A stretch of DNA of 13,244 bases from CAZZNQ01 sp964655775 (GCA_964655775.1 CAZZNQ010000106.1:1-13244); one strand, 5' to 3'; counted from the stretch's first letter, positions 1 through 6,571 are shown. The notes: generated from the sequence alone by a model not told the origin. Numbers and translations: made by a program.

Positions 1-75
1 TAGCCCCAAGGGGATTTGAACCCCTGTTACCGGAATGAGAGTCCGGCGTCCTGGACCGGGCTAGACGATGGGGCC
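1..75 (-). tRNA. trnE: tRNA-Glu (anticodon CTC)
   Basis: Read on the minus strand, this folds into a full cloverleaf: a 7-bp acceptor stem (with a G1-U72 wobble), a D arm, a 5-bp anticodon stem around the loop CTCTCAT, a 4-base variable loop, and a 5-bp T stem with loop TTCAAAT. The anticodon CTC lies at positions 39-37, so it reads GAG (Glu). The discriminator A is base 1 of the window, so any encoded CCA lies outside. It sits 14 bases downstream of tRNA-Gln and is probably co-transcribed with it. Confidence 0.95.
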
Positions 76-89
76 ATCGTTCGCGAATG

Positions 90-163
90 TGGCTGAGGTG
101 CCTGGATTCGAACCAGGAACGGCTGATCCAGAGTCAGCTGTGTTACCGTTACACCACACCTCA
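90..163 (-). tRNA. trnQ: tRNA-Gln (anticodon CTG), CCA encoded
   Basis: On the minus strand there is a complete cloverleaf. The acceptor stem TGAGGTG pairs with CACCTCA and carries the U1-A72 pair common in tRNA-Gln. The anticodon stem GCTGA/TCAGC encloses the loop CTCTGGA, with anticodon CTG at 131-129 (reads CAG). The T arm is CCTGG-TTCGAAT-CCAGG. The discriminator G is followed by a genomically encoded CCA (92-90). It is the first gene of a two-tRNA transcript with tRNA-Glu. Confidence 0.95.
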
Positions 164-175
164 GCGAAGAAACAC

Positions 176-204
176 AGTATACACTGCTGTTTGGGGCCCT
201 GCAA
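176..204 (-). promoter_or_regulatory. Promoter of the tRNA-Gln/tRNA-Glu pair
   Basis: On the minus strand a -35 box TTGCAG (204-199) is separated by exactly 17 bases from a -10 box TATACT (181-176). The expected transcription start is near 169, a few bases before the mature 5' end of tRNA-Gln at 163. The match and position are what a stable-RNA promoter should show. Confidence 0.75.
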
Positions 205-229
205 GCGAACGGACGGCTTCCGGACGACC

Positions 230-1468
230 TCAACGCACCACGCGCGCCTCCGCCCAGTCCGCCAGATTGCCGACGGGATCCGGGCCGCCGGGCTCCACCA
301 CCAGGGAGAGCCTTCTGCCGCCCGCGATGTCCACCTCGATGGCCCGAGGGGGATCCGAGCCGACGACCGAACCCGATGCGTAGGCCTCCCGGCCATCGAC
401 CATCACGCGGTACACCACGTTCCCGAGGTCGCCTGCCGCGTCGTCGATACCGATCCGAGCGTGGAACCGCGTCCAGGAGCCGTCAAGCAGGAACGTCATC
501 TTCGTCCGTGGGTGCATTCCGATTCCGGTGGTATAGGTGCGCCCCTCGAGGGCGATCGCCGATCCCAGTGCGTTCCTGCCGAAACGGGGGCGCCAGACCA
601 CGTCCAGAATCGGGCGTACCTCCACGTCCGTTACGTCCTCGGCGGTGAGGTACCGGTATGCGGCGGACGCAACGCTGATCCGCCTGAAGTGCCACAGTCC
701 CGCCTCGACAGTATAGGCCCCCGCGTCCAGCACCAGGTCGTCGCCTCGGGTGCCGAAGTCGGCGGCGGGGAGCGTTGAGCCGTCGACAAGCGTGACACGG
801 TGCTGCTGTTCCTCGGGCCGGCGGCCGGCACCTATCAGGCCGAGGACAACCCAGTCGGTCTCGTCCCAGCCGAACTCGACGGGCGAGCCCGCAAGCACGA
901 CGCTCAGCCCTGCGGCGTCCATGGCGGAGACGGTGCAATTCAGCACCACGTCGCCGTCGTCGCGTCGGAGCCGGAGGCGGTCCGAGCCGACGGGCGGCTC
1001 GGCCAGCAGCGAGCGAAGCTCTTCGGATGCTTCTGTGCTCGCGCCCGTCGGCTGGGGTGGGGTGGGCGCAACGGCACGAACGGCCGTCAGCGGTACGCTT
1101 AGGGCTTGCCAACCGTGGCCGCGCAGCTCCAGGGAGTCCGCCCGTGGGCCTCGACGGATGCTCTGCACCCGCAGTTCAGTGCGGTCGACGGTCCAGACCG
1201 TGAACGCGGGCGCCGGCACCCTCGTCCTTTCTCCGGCGAACGCGATCTCGCGCAACTGCGCGACCGACAGCCGGGTCGTCTCGTCTTCGGCGCGCAGCAG
1301 CAGAAGGGAGCCCGCCGACACGGATACCAGTTCCCCGGCGACCTCGCCGCTGCCGGTGCGCAGACAGCGGACGTGGGGGCCGGCGGCGTGGACCGGCATG
1401 GCGAACACTAACCCCAGCGCCAGGGCCGCGGCGAAGAGCCGGGTTCGAGTGCATTCCGTTGCCTTCAT
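230..1468 (-). CDS. Secreted protein with four beta-repeat units and a C-terminal NPCBM domain
   Basis: The 412-residue product starts with a classical signal peptide: basic N-terminus, hydrophobic stretch AAALALGLVFA, and a cleavage site near VHA-AG at about residue 28. The C-terminal part (about 297-411) matches the NPCBM/Cip1-like jelly-roll fold (novel putative carbohydrate-binding module): a TTGIGMHP motif, FHARIGIDD, then VMVDGREAYASG. Before it lie four loosely similar units (about 35-78, 90-134, 162-210, 223-266), each a short run of beta strands with a 'DG.. or tGs.. L' opening and a 'L.l' core, like Sm/SH3-type barrels. No catalytic motif is visible, so it probably binds glycan or other envelope material outside the cytoplasm. 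I start it at the ATG at 1468 because the -10 box TATAAT ends at 1476, which puts the expected mRNA 5' end on that ATG. An ATG at 1477, with a GGGGGA upstream, is the alternative. The fold call for the repeats is inference. Confidence 0.8.
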   Translation of the reverse strand: MKATECTRTRLFAAALALGLVFAMPVHAAGPHVRCLRTGSGEVAGELVSVSAGSLLLLRAEDETTRLSVAQLREIAFAGERTRVPAPAFTVWTVDRTELRVQSIRRGPRADSLELRGHGWQALSVPLTAVRAVAPTPPQPTGASTEASEELRSLLAEPPVGSDRLRLRRDDGDVVLNCTVSAMDAAGLSVVLAGSPVEFGWDETDWVVLGLIGAGRRPEEQQHRVTLVDGSTLPAADFGTRGDDLVLDAGAYTVEAGLWHFRRISVASAAYRYLTAEDVTDVEVRPILDVVWRPRFGRNALGSAIALEGRTYTTGIGMHPRTKMTFLLDGSWTRFHARIGIDDAAGDLGNVVYRVMVDGREAYASGSVVGSDPPRAIEVDIAGGRRLSLVVEPGGPDPVGNLADWAEARVVR

Positions 1469-1475
1469 GACGTTC

Positions 1476-1503
1476 ATTATAGCCTGTCCCCCACGCCAGC
1501 CAA
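1476..1503 (-). promoter_or_regulatory. Promoter of the NPCBM-protein gene, likely leaderless
   Basis: On the minus strand there is TTGGCT (1503-1498), a 16-base spacer, and a perfect TATAAT (1481-1476). The start predicted 7-8 bases further on coincides with the ATG at 1468, which implies little or no 5' leader. Confidence 0.55.
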
Positions 1504-1508
1504 ACGCC

Positions 1509-1537
1509 TTGACGGCCCGCGAGCGTCCCCGTACAAT
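1509..1537 (+). promoter_or_regulatory. Promoter of the nitroreductase operon
   Basis: TTGACG (1509-1514), 17-base spacer, TACAAT (1532-1537): five of six consensus bases in each box. The expected start is near 1544, giving a leader of about 40 bases that carries the SD AGGAGAG. It is back to back with the leftward promoter at 1476-1503; the two -35 boxes are 5 bases apart. Confidence 0.75.
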
Positions 1538-1584
1538 CGCCAGAGTGGGGGACTGCAGACAGTCAGCAGCGAAGGAGAGGGCAC

Positions 1585-2100
1585 ATGGACGTTTTCGAGG
1601 CGATCGAGCAGCGTCGTAGCGTTCGCGCGTATGAGGACCGGCCCGTGGAGGAGGGAAAGCTCCAGAAGGTTCTGGAGGCGGCGCGGCTGGCGCCATCGGC
1701 GCGGAACATGCAGGAGTGGAAGTTCGTCGTCGTGCGCGACCAGGCACTGCGGAAGGAGCTGGTCGAGGCCGCCAACGGGCAGGCTATGGTGGGCGAGGCG
1801 CCCGTCGTCATCGTCGCGTGCGCGGTGGACCACGAGCACGTCATGTCCTGCGGCCACCCGTGCTTCCTGGTGGACGTGTCCATTGCTCTGGAGCACATAG
1901 CTCTGACGGCCCGATCACTCGGGCTGGGCACGTGCTGGATCGGCGCGTTCAACCAGCAGAAGGTGCGCAACGTGCTGGGGATTCCGGAGTCCGTCCAAAT
2001 TGTGGAACTGATGCCGCTGGGCTATGCGAAGGAATGGCCCGATGCGCGGCCGCGCAAGGTGTTGTCCGAAATCGTCTGCTACGACGGATGGGATCACTGA
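1585..2100 (+). CDS. Nitroreductase-family flavoprotein
   Basis: The product has 171 residues, the usual size of short nitroreductase-like proteins. The FMN-phosphate motif RRSVRAY is at 10-16, the conserved PSARNMQEW segment (family form 'APSaxNxQpw') at 37-45, and GLGTCWIGAF at 113-122 forms the conserved second half of the flavin site. Family members are homodimeric cytoplasmic FMN enzymes that use NAD(P)H to reduce nitro compounds, quinones or similar acceptors; the substrate here is unknown. A Cys-containing stretch (VMSCGHPCF, 87-94) is characteristic of some anaerobe members. The start ATG has the SD AGGAGAG 8 bases upstream. It is the first gene of an operon with the phosphatase (31-base gap) and the Cys-cluster protein. 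Confidence 0.9.
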   Translation: MDVFEAIEQRRSVRAYEDRPVEEGKLQKVLEAARLAPSARNMQEWKFVVVRDQALRKELVEAANGQAMVGEAPVVIVACAVDHEHVMSCGHPCFLVDVSIALEHIALTARSLGLGTCWIGAFNQQKVRNVLGIPESVQIVELMPLGYAKEWPDARPRKVLSEIVCYDGWDH

Positions 2101-2131
2101 CCGGCGTCAGGGCGGCGGGGAGGTGGCGCGG

Positions 2132-2785
2132 ATGACGAAACGGAGACTCGGCGTCATTGCATGTGCTGTGGGCGCTCTCTTCCTGTGGTCCGTGGCGTTG
2201 TCGACCCTGGTGTTGTCGTGCCGGGGGCCGGAGAACGGGCCTTTGCCGGCAGCGGGCCAGGCCGAGCAGCGGGGTGCGCGTTGGGCGCAGCCGGTCGACC
2301 TGCCCGGCGTGCCCAACCTATTCCGGGTCTCGGATGGTCTCTATCGCGGCGCGCAGCCCTCCTACGAGGGGTTCCGGAACCTTGAGAGGATCGGCGTCAA
2401 GACGATCGTGAATCTGCGCTCGTTCCATTCGGACCGCGACGATCTGGAGGGGACGGATCTGGACTACGAGCACATGACGATGAAATCGTGGCACCCGGAG
2501 GACAAAGAGATCGTCGAGTTCCTTCGCATCGCATCCGACCCGGACCGGTTTCCCGTCTTCGTTCACTGTCAGCACGGGGCGGATCGCACCGGCACCGTCT
2601 GCGCCGTCTACCGCATCGCCATCGAAGGCTGGAGCCGAGAAGATGCCGTCCGCGAGATGACCGAGGGCGGCTACGGGTTCCATGACATACACTTCAACCT
2701 GCCGAAGTACGTCCGAGAACTGGACCTGGACCGCATCAAGCGGGAGGCGGGCATCGAAGTGGAGGGCGGCGATGAGGTTCCATGA
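2132..2785 (+). CDS. Membrane-anchored dual-specificity/tyrosine-type phosphatase
   Basis: The product has 217 residues. The catalytic loop HCQHGADRTG (145-154) is the cysteine-phosphatase signature HCx5R, with nucleophile C146 and phosphate-binding R152. LYRGAQPS (70-77) and the following GVKTIVNLR (88-96) are typical of the bacterial DSP/Siw14-like group. D124 in WHPED is a candidate general acid. The first 30 residues are a basic start, a hydrophobic helix and the sequence VLSC with C30. That resembles a lipobox, although L at -2 is unusual, so it is either a lipoprotein or a single-pass protein with its catalytic domain outside the cytoplasm. The ATG has GGGGAGG 8 bases upstream. Its end overlaps the next gene by 14 bases, so the two are probably translationally coupled. 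The substrate (protein, inositol phosphate or other phosphoester) cannot be told from sequence. Confidence 0.87.
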   Translation: MTKRRLGVIACAVGALFLWSVALSTLVLSCRGPENGPLPAAGQAEQRGARWAQPVDLPGVPNLFRVSDGLYRGAQPSYEGFRNLERIGVKTIVNLRSFHSDRDDLEGTDLDYEHMTMKSWHPEDKEIVEFLRIASDPDRFPVFVHCQHGADRTGTVCAVYRIAIEGWSREDAVREMTEGGYGFHDIHFNLPKYVRELDLDRIKREAGIEVEGGDEVP

Positions 2786-3374
2786 ACTGCCCCGAGTGGG
2801 CGACGTGGTGGTGGACCTGCCCGCTCTGCTGGAACTGGAGCACCGTTGCGACCCGGCGCTTTGCGGGGACAGCCCGTGCTGCGGGGCGGGCTACGAGGTG
2901 TGTCTGGGAGAGGACGAACTTCCCGCGGTGGTGGGCGCCATGGCGCTGGCCCGGCGCTACGCACGGCGTCTGCATACTCGGGAAGGGGAGAACCCCTTCG
3001 AGGAACTCCTGCCGGGGCTGTACCGGCTCGACGTCGCCGAGGACGGTCGCTGCTTGTTCGCTTACGTGGCAGGTGGGGGAGAGCTGCTGTGCAGCCTGCA
3101 CACTGCGGCGCTGGCGAACGAGCTGGAGGTGTCAAGCGTTAAGCCGCGCTCGTGCCGGCTGTGGCCTCTGGCGAGTTCCGGGTCGACGCCCGGCTACCTT
3201 GGCGTGGACCCCGGCGCGTATCGCTTCCCCTGCAACCGGCGCCGCAAGACCCACCAGAAAACGCTCGACCCCGGAGTCGCCGCCATCATGGGCGACGTCT
3301 TCGGGGCCGAGTTCCGGTGTGAAGTGGAGAAGCTTGTTGCCGACCTGGCGACTCAGGCGGCCCTGGACCGGTAG
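2772..3374 (+). CDS. Cys-cluster protein (YkgJ/DUF3109-like metal-binding)
   Basis: The 200-residue protein has ten cysteines. The N-terminal group C26-x4-C31-x4-CC37-x6-C44 is followed by a central C94 and C107-SLH, a KPRSC-RLWPL stretch (124-132) and C154. This arrangement (Cys cluster, then 'C.lh', then 'KP..C..wP') is that of the YkgJ/UPF0153 and DUF3109 families, which are presumed to chelate zinc or an iron-sulfur cluster and have no firmly established role. It is soluble, with no signal peptide. Its ATG lies inside the end of the phosphatase gene, 14 bases overlapping, and is the third gene of the operon. At its 3' end it overlaps the convergent coiled-coil gene by 22 bases. Confidence 0.7.
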   Translation: MRFHELPRVGDVVVDLPALLELEHRCDPALCGDSPCCGAGYEVCLGEDELPAVVGAMALARRYARRLHTREGENPFEELLPGLYRLDVAEDGRCLFAYVAGGGELLCSLHTAALANELEVSSVKPRSCRLWPLASSGSTPGYLGVDPGAYRFPCNRRRKTHQKTLDPGVAAIMGDVFGAEFRCEVEKLVADLATQAALDR

Positions 3375-4075
3375 TCCTGGTCCTCGTCGCCTTCCGCCTT
3401 GACTTCCTCCTCGGACTCAAGCTCGATGGTGCTCTCCGCTGTCTCTTCGGGCTCTTCCTCCTCGGCGAGCCAGACGTCCAGGTCGTCCTTCTGCTCGGTT
3501 TCGAGCAATTCGGCGTCGATGGTTTCCTCGTCGGAGTCCTCGGCTTCCGGCAACTCGCTTGTGGTTTCTTCGCCGCTGAGCAGCGCCTTGCCTGCCTGGT
3601 GGCGGGCGTTAACCATCTCCTCGATGGTCTCAATGCGCGTTATGCCCATGTGCAGGTCGGATTTCATGTGTTCCAGCACGGCGCCGACGGAGCTGTCGAA
3701 CGAGCCCAGCACCGCCCCCAGCTCGTTCTGGAAGATGCGTGCCAGTGTGTTGCGGAACTCCTCCATGCGATCGTATAGATTGGGGATGCGGCTCTCCACC
3801 TGATCGACGCGGCGGCGGAAGGCTTCGGCATCGCGATGGGTCTCACGCACGTCGTCCTCGACGGCGGACAGCCTGGTGAGAGCCGGAGCGGTCTTCTCGT
3901 CGAAGCGCGTGTTCAGCTCCGCTTCCATCTGCCGCAGTCTCTTGCTCAGGCGCCGGTTGCGCACGATCTGAAGCGCGACGAAGCACAGTGCCGAGCCGAC
4001 GACGCCGTAGAACAGTGTGAGAGCCTGCACGTCCACCGCCCGGTGAATCTGAACGACATATTCCCATAACGCCAT
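3353..4075 (-). CDS. Membrane-anchored coiled-coil protein with acidic tail
   Basis: The product has 240 residues. One transmembrane helix (about 18-38, YGVVGSALCFVALQIV) is followed by a basic stop-transfer segment RNRRLSKRLRQ. A charged helical region with heptad-like spacing (about 45-160) comes next, then a strongly acidic low-complexity tail (about 168-235) rich in E, D, S and T. The layout suggests a protein anchored at the inner membrane with a long cytoplasmic coiled coil, perhaps a scaffold or envelope/division factor; I do not recognise a family. The start chosen is the ATG at 4075, where the predicted helix begins; upstream sequence on the same frame is unlike a protein. A weak SD (AGGGA/GGGG) lies before it. 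The SD and the long gap upstream leave its transcription start open. Confidence 0.72.
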   Translation of the reverse strand: MALWEYVVQIHRAVDVQALTLFYGVVGSALCFVALQIVRNRRLSKRLRQMEAELNTRFDEKTAPALTRLSAVEDDVRETHRDAEAFRRRVDQVESRIPNLYDRMEEFRNTLARIFQNELGAVLGSFDSSVGAVLEHMKSDLHMGITRIETIEEMVNARHQAGKALLSGEETTSELPEAEDSDEETIDAELLETEQKDDLDVWLAEEEEPEETAESTIELESEEEVKAEGDEDQDYRSRAA

Positions 4076-4455
4076 GATTCCCTGCCCCTTTCCACAGATA
4101 AGTTCATGATGCCCGAGAACCGCCCGGCCGGGTTCGCTCGGAATCTTGCCCACCCAAGGGGACCCGACGCTGATTCTGTTCTCAGTGCGGATTCCGGGCC
4201 GACGACGAGTCGTCGACGTTCGCTCGTACCCTGAGCGGAACATCAACAATACTGGTATGGGAAAGGGGAAAGCAAAACGGCACAAAGTACGGCAAATGGG
4301 ATGCGATTCTGGGGTGTCTCAGGCGCTCTGCCGGGGGGCCGCCGAAGCGAAAAAACTCCGATCCCTTGGGCGCGTTTTCGGCGACGATGCTTCGGCGTCG
4401 CTGGATGTGTACGTTCCCCGTGCGGACCGCCCGGTCGGACTCGGTGCGCGGGCGT
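4076..4455. other. 380-base gap without a gene
   Basis: I see no believable coding frame on either strand. The stretch contains a possible minus-strand promoter TTGCTT (4275-4270), 18-base spacer, TATTGT (4251-4246), which is weak. It also holds a perfect palindrome GACGAC-GA-GTCGTC (4201-4214), and a hairpin near the coiled-coil gene: CGAGAACC (4114-4121) pairing with GGTT and CTCG (4131-4134, 4137-4140). If the promoter is real, the coiled-coil gene has a leader of roughly 165 bases containing both inverted repeats. Confidence 0.4.
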
Positions 4456-4782
4456 TCAGGAACTCAGGCGCGACTTGATCATTTTGATCTGCTTCATGGC
4501 ACGGGCCCTGTCGGCGGCCAGTATGTCCACTACCTTGCGGGTCAGGCGCGAGTTGGCCGTGGCCAGGGAGTAGAAGGCATAGGCAGCGGCCGTCAACGAC
4601 CACAGCAGCAGCGGGCCGAATGCGGCCCTTATTGGCTCCATGTGCCCTTGGGCCCAGTCATTCAGGAAGGTTACGTTGCAGGCCAGCAATGTACACAGCG
4701 CCACGGCTGCCAGGAAGACGTTCCGCGTGCGCCGCGACAGCATACGCATGCGCCTTATGTACCGGGTCACTTCCGCGTCCAT
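4456..4782 (-). CDS. Small membrane protein with two transmembrane helices
   Basis: The product has 108 residues. A basic N-terminal segment (8-21, with RRMRMLSRRTR) is followed by hydrophobic helices at about 22-39 and 55-75, and then by a positively charged amphipathic tail (79-105). By the positive-inside rule both ends should be cytoplasmic. The ATG at 4782 has a strong SD (GGAGGA) about 10 bases upstream. No family is recognised. It precedes the coiled-coil membrane protein in the same direction, but 380 bases apart, so co-transcription is uncertain. Confidence 0.7.
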   Translation of the reverse strand: MDAEVTRYIRRMRMLSRRTRNVFLAAVALCTLLACNVTFLNDWAQGHMEPIRAAFGPLLLWSLTAAAYAFYSLATANSRLTRKVVDILAADRARAMKQIKMIKSRLSS

Positions 4783-4946
4783 TCTCCGCTCTCCTCCGCG
4801 CGCTCCTGTCCGGCTGTCTCTGATGACCGGACACTGTTACACCTTGAGACTCAGTAACTCATGCAGATAGCGTGCCCAAAAACGGAGTCTTGCGGGGAAA
4901 AACAGGGGAGGGGATTCCGCCGGCCGGGTGGAGGAGGACAATACCG

Positions 4947-4974
4947 AAAGGCGGGCGCAATTGCGCCCGCCTTT
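4947..4974 (-). terminator. Palindromic hairpin terminator of the SHOCT-like gene
   Basis: This is a perfect 28-base palindrome built around GGCGGGCGCAA/TTGCGCCCGCC, flanked by AAA and TTT. It lies about 70 bases past the stop of the leftward gene ending at 5044. The U run is only three bases on each strand, so termination is likely but not certain. The symmetry would let it act in both directions. Confidence 0.65.
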
Positions 4975-5043
4975 GTGGGAAACACCTTGCGCACCTGCTC
5001 CGGAGGCAGAGCGCCGTGTGCAGAACATAGCTCCTCGCGGCGG

Positions 5044-5388
5044 TTACTCGACGCGGATGCTGATCTGCTTCTTCTCTTCCGTGATGCTGATGAGTTCGCC
5101 GGAGGCGCCTTCCTCGATCATCTCCACCAGCAGTTCGGGATCCAGCTTGCCGAGTTTGCCTTCCGGTATCATGCTCAGGCCGGCTTCGGCGAGGCTCACC
5201 GGGATCCGCATGTGCACGTAGGACTCCTCGCCGGTGTTATCAATGATCGCGTTGTGGTCGACTATCGTGATGCACAGATACCTCTTCTCAGCCACGGATC
5301 CACCTCTCTTCTTCGGTTTCGCCTGTGCCGTCGGTTCGCCTTCCGGTCCTTCGGAGACTTCGAAAGTTTCCAATCCCTCGTCGCTCAC
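5044..5388 (-). CDS. Small SHOCT-like-domain protein, function unknown
   Basis: The C-terminal 80 residues carry a conserved small module: a first strand KRYLCITI, then MRIPVSLAEAGLSMIP, LDPELLVEMIEEGASGELI, and a closing strand QISIRVE. Domains of this pattern ('v.VPlsla..al..iP ... l..ll..i..ga.GeI') occur alone or joined to DUF4097/YvlB-type and DUF2089-type proteins in many bacteria; their function is not established. The start is ambiguous. A GTG at 5388 with the SD GGGAGAGG gives 114 residues with a low-complexity charged N-terminus. A GTG at 5295 with the SD AGAGGTGG gives 83 residues, just the domain. I prefer 5388 because the strong promoter sits only about 45 bases upstream of it; both could be used. 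The gene is divergent from the LOG-family gene. Confidence 0.7.
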   Translation of the reverse strand: MSDEGLETFEVSEGPEGEPTAQAKPKKRGGSVAEKRYLCITIVDHNAIIDNTGEESYVHMRIPVSLAEAGLSMIPEGKLGKLDPELLVEMIEEGASGELISITEEKKQISIRVE

Positions 5389-5439
5389 GATTCCTCTCCC
5401 TGCAACTGGGGTCGAAAGCGTTCCCAATCCACGCTCGCC

Positions 5440-5467
5440 TTTATATCGGAAAACAGACCGATGTCAA
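5440..5467 (-). promoter_or_regulatory. Promoter of the SHOCT-like gene
   Basis: On the minus strand there is a perfect TTGACA (5467-5462), a 16-base spacer and TATAAA (5445-5440). It is the strongest consensus match in the window. The expected start is near 5433. Confidence 0.75.
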
Positions 5468-5496
5468 CCGAAACGATTCGCCGAAGGGTGCCGCCT

Positions 5497-5525
5497 TTGC
5501 GCCGCGGTCGTCTCGCCCGTAGAAT
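5497..5525 (+). promoter_or_regulatory. Promoter of the LOG-family gene
   Basis: TTGCGC (5497-5502), 17-base spacer, TAGAAT (5520-5525), about 30 bases upstream of the leftward promoter's -35 box and divergent from it. The expected start is near 5532, giving a leader of about 32 bases. Confidence 0.6.
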
Positions 5526-5563
5526 CTGGGCGGAGTATCGACCTCAGCGGAGCGAGAGACACT

Positions 5564-6361
5564 ATGATGGATGACGGGCGGAAAGAGCCAAGTGAAGGTC
5601 GCCAGGGCCTCCGGCGCAGGCTGGCCGAAGGCGCAAGCACCGACTTTGAGCTGCTGGATGCCTCGCGGCAGGCGAGTGAGTTCACCCAGACGGACACATG
5701 GCGCGTGTTCCGCATCATGAGCGAGTTCGTGTCCGGGTTCGAGCAACTGGCACAGATCGGGCCGGCCGTCTCGATATTCGGCAGTGCCCGTGCGGCGGAG
5801 TCCGATCCCTACTACGATTTGGCTCGACAGATGGGCCGCAGGCTGGCCGAGAGCGACATAGCCGTCATCACGGGCGGCGGGCCCGGGATCATGGAAGCCG
5901 CTAACCGCGGCGCCCAGGAGGCGGGCGGGTTGTCCCTGGGCTTCAACATCGAACTCCCCCACGAGCAGAAGCCCAACGCCTGCCTGGACCAGATGCTGGA
6001 GTTCCACTACTTCTTCGTGCGCAAAGTCATGTTCCTGAAGTACTCGGTGGGTTTCATCCTCTTCCCGGGCGGCTACGGCACCATGGACGAGCTGTTCGAG
6101 GCACTAACGCTTCTGCAGACGCACCGCACGGAGAACTTCGGGCTGGTCCTGTTCGGGAAGGCATACTGGGAGGACATGATGGGCTGGCTGGAGCAGTGCA
6201 TGCGGCCCCGTGGCTATATTTCGCCCGAAGACCTGGACATATTCGAAGTAACGGACGACCCCGACAAGGCGGTCGTGCACATACTTGAGCAGCTCCACAC
6301 CGTGGCGCGGCTGCGGTCACGGGCGGCGGCTAGAGCGAACGAAAGCACCGAGGACGCGTGA
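5564..6361 (+). CDS. LOG/TIGR00730-family Rossmann-fold nucleotide hydrolase
   Basis: The 265-residue product carries the family's nucleotide-binding loops: SIFGSAR (70-76), GGGPGIMEAANRGA (104-117) and the signature PGGYGTMDE (168-176). Proteins of this 'lysine decarboxylase-like' family are cytoplasmic phosphoribohydrolases that cleave nucleoside 5'-monophosphates (the plant LOG enzymes release cytokinins); some act as PpnN-type nucleotidases. The N-terminal 60 residues, with DFELLDASRQASEF and TWRVFRIMSEFV, are as in the longer bacterial group. The ATG at 5564 follows a distant GGAG (5549-5552); an ATG at 5567 is equally possible. It is a single gene divergent from the SHOCT-like gene. The physiological substrate is not evident. 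Confidence 0.9.
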   Translation: MMDDGRKEPSEGRQGLRRRLAEGASTDFELLDASRQASEFTQTDTWRVFRIMSEFVSGFEQLAQIGPAVSIFGSARAAESDPYYDLARQMGRRLAESDIAVITGGGPGIMEAANRGAQEAGGLSLGFNIELPHEQKPNACLDQMLEFHYFFVRKVMFLKYSVGFILFPGGYGTMDELFEALTLLQTHRTENFGLVLFGKAYWEDMMGWLEQCMRPRGYISPEDLDIFEVTDDPDKAVVHILEQLHTVARLRSRAAARANESTEDA

Positions 6362-6386
6362 GGCGGCCGGCAGACGGAGCCGCCTC
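6360..6386 (+). terminator. Possible hairpin terminator after the LOG gene
   Basis: GAGGCGGC (6360-6367) pairs perfectly with GCCGCCTC (6379-6386) around an 11-base loop. It overlaps the stop codon and is not followed by a U run, so intrinsic termination is doubtful. Confidence 0.3.
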
Positions 6387-6571
6387 GCCACACCGATGAT
6401 ATGACGGCCCATGGTGTATAGAGTTGTGTGTAAACGCTCTGGTGGGGAAAGCGAACGCCGCCGCGCGGCGCCTGCCCGGCCCGGAGACGACCGGCGGCCG
6501 TCTGTTGATGGAGGTCCCTGTTCCGTGGTTTGTTGCCGGAGGTTTCAACAGACAGACTGTGGGGAATGGAG

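Noticed and set aside
750..1619. Long open frame on the plus strand opposite the NPCBM gene
   Set aside because: It is a GC-rich shadow frame, Ser/Arg-rich, lacks an SD and would overlap both the signal-peptide gene and the nitroreductase.
4146..4478. Open frame across the 380-base gap on the plus strand
   Set aside because: Starts at TTG with no SD, has unprotein-like composition, and runs across the end of the two-helix membrane gene.
6430..6442. TGTAAACG-like half-site upstream of the GH140-like gene, possible LacI-family operator
   Set aside because: Only one half of the palindrome is present and the other half does not match, so it is within chance in this sequence.
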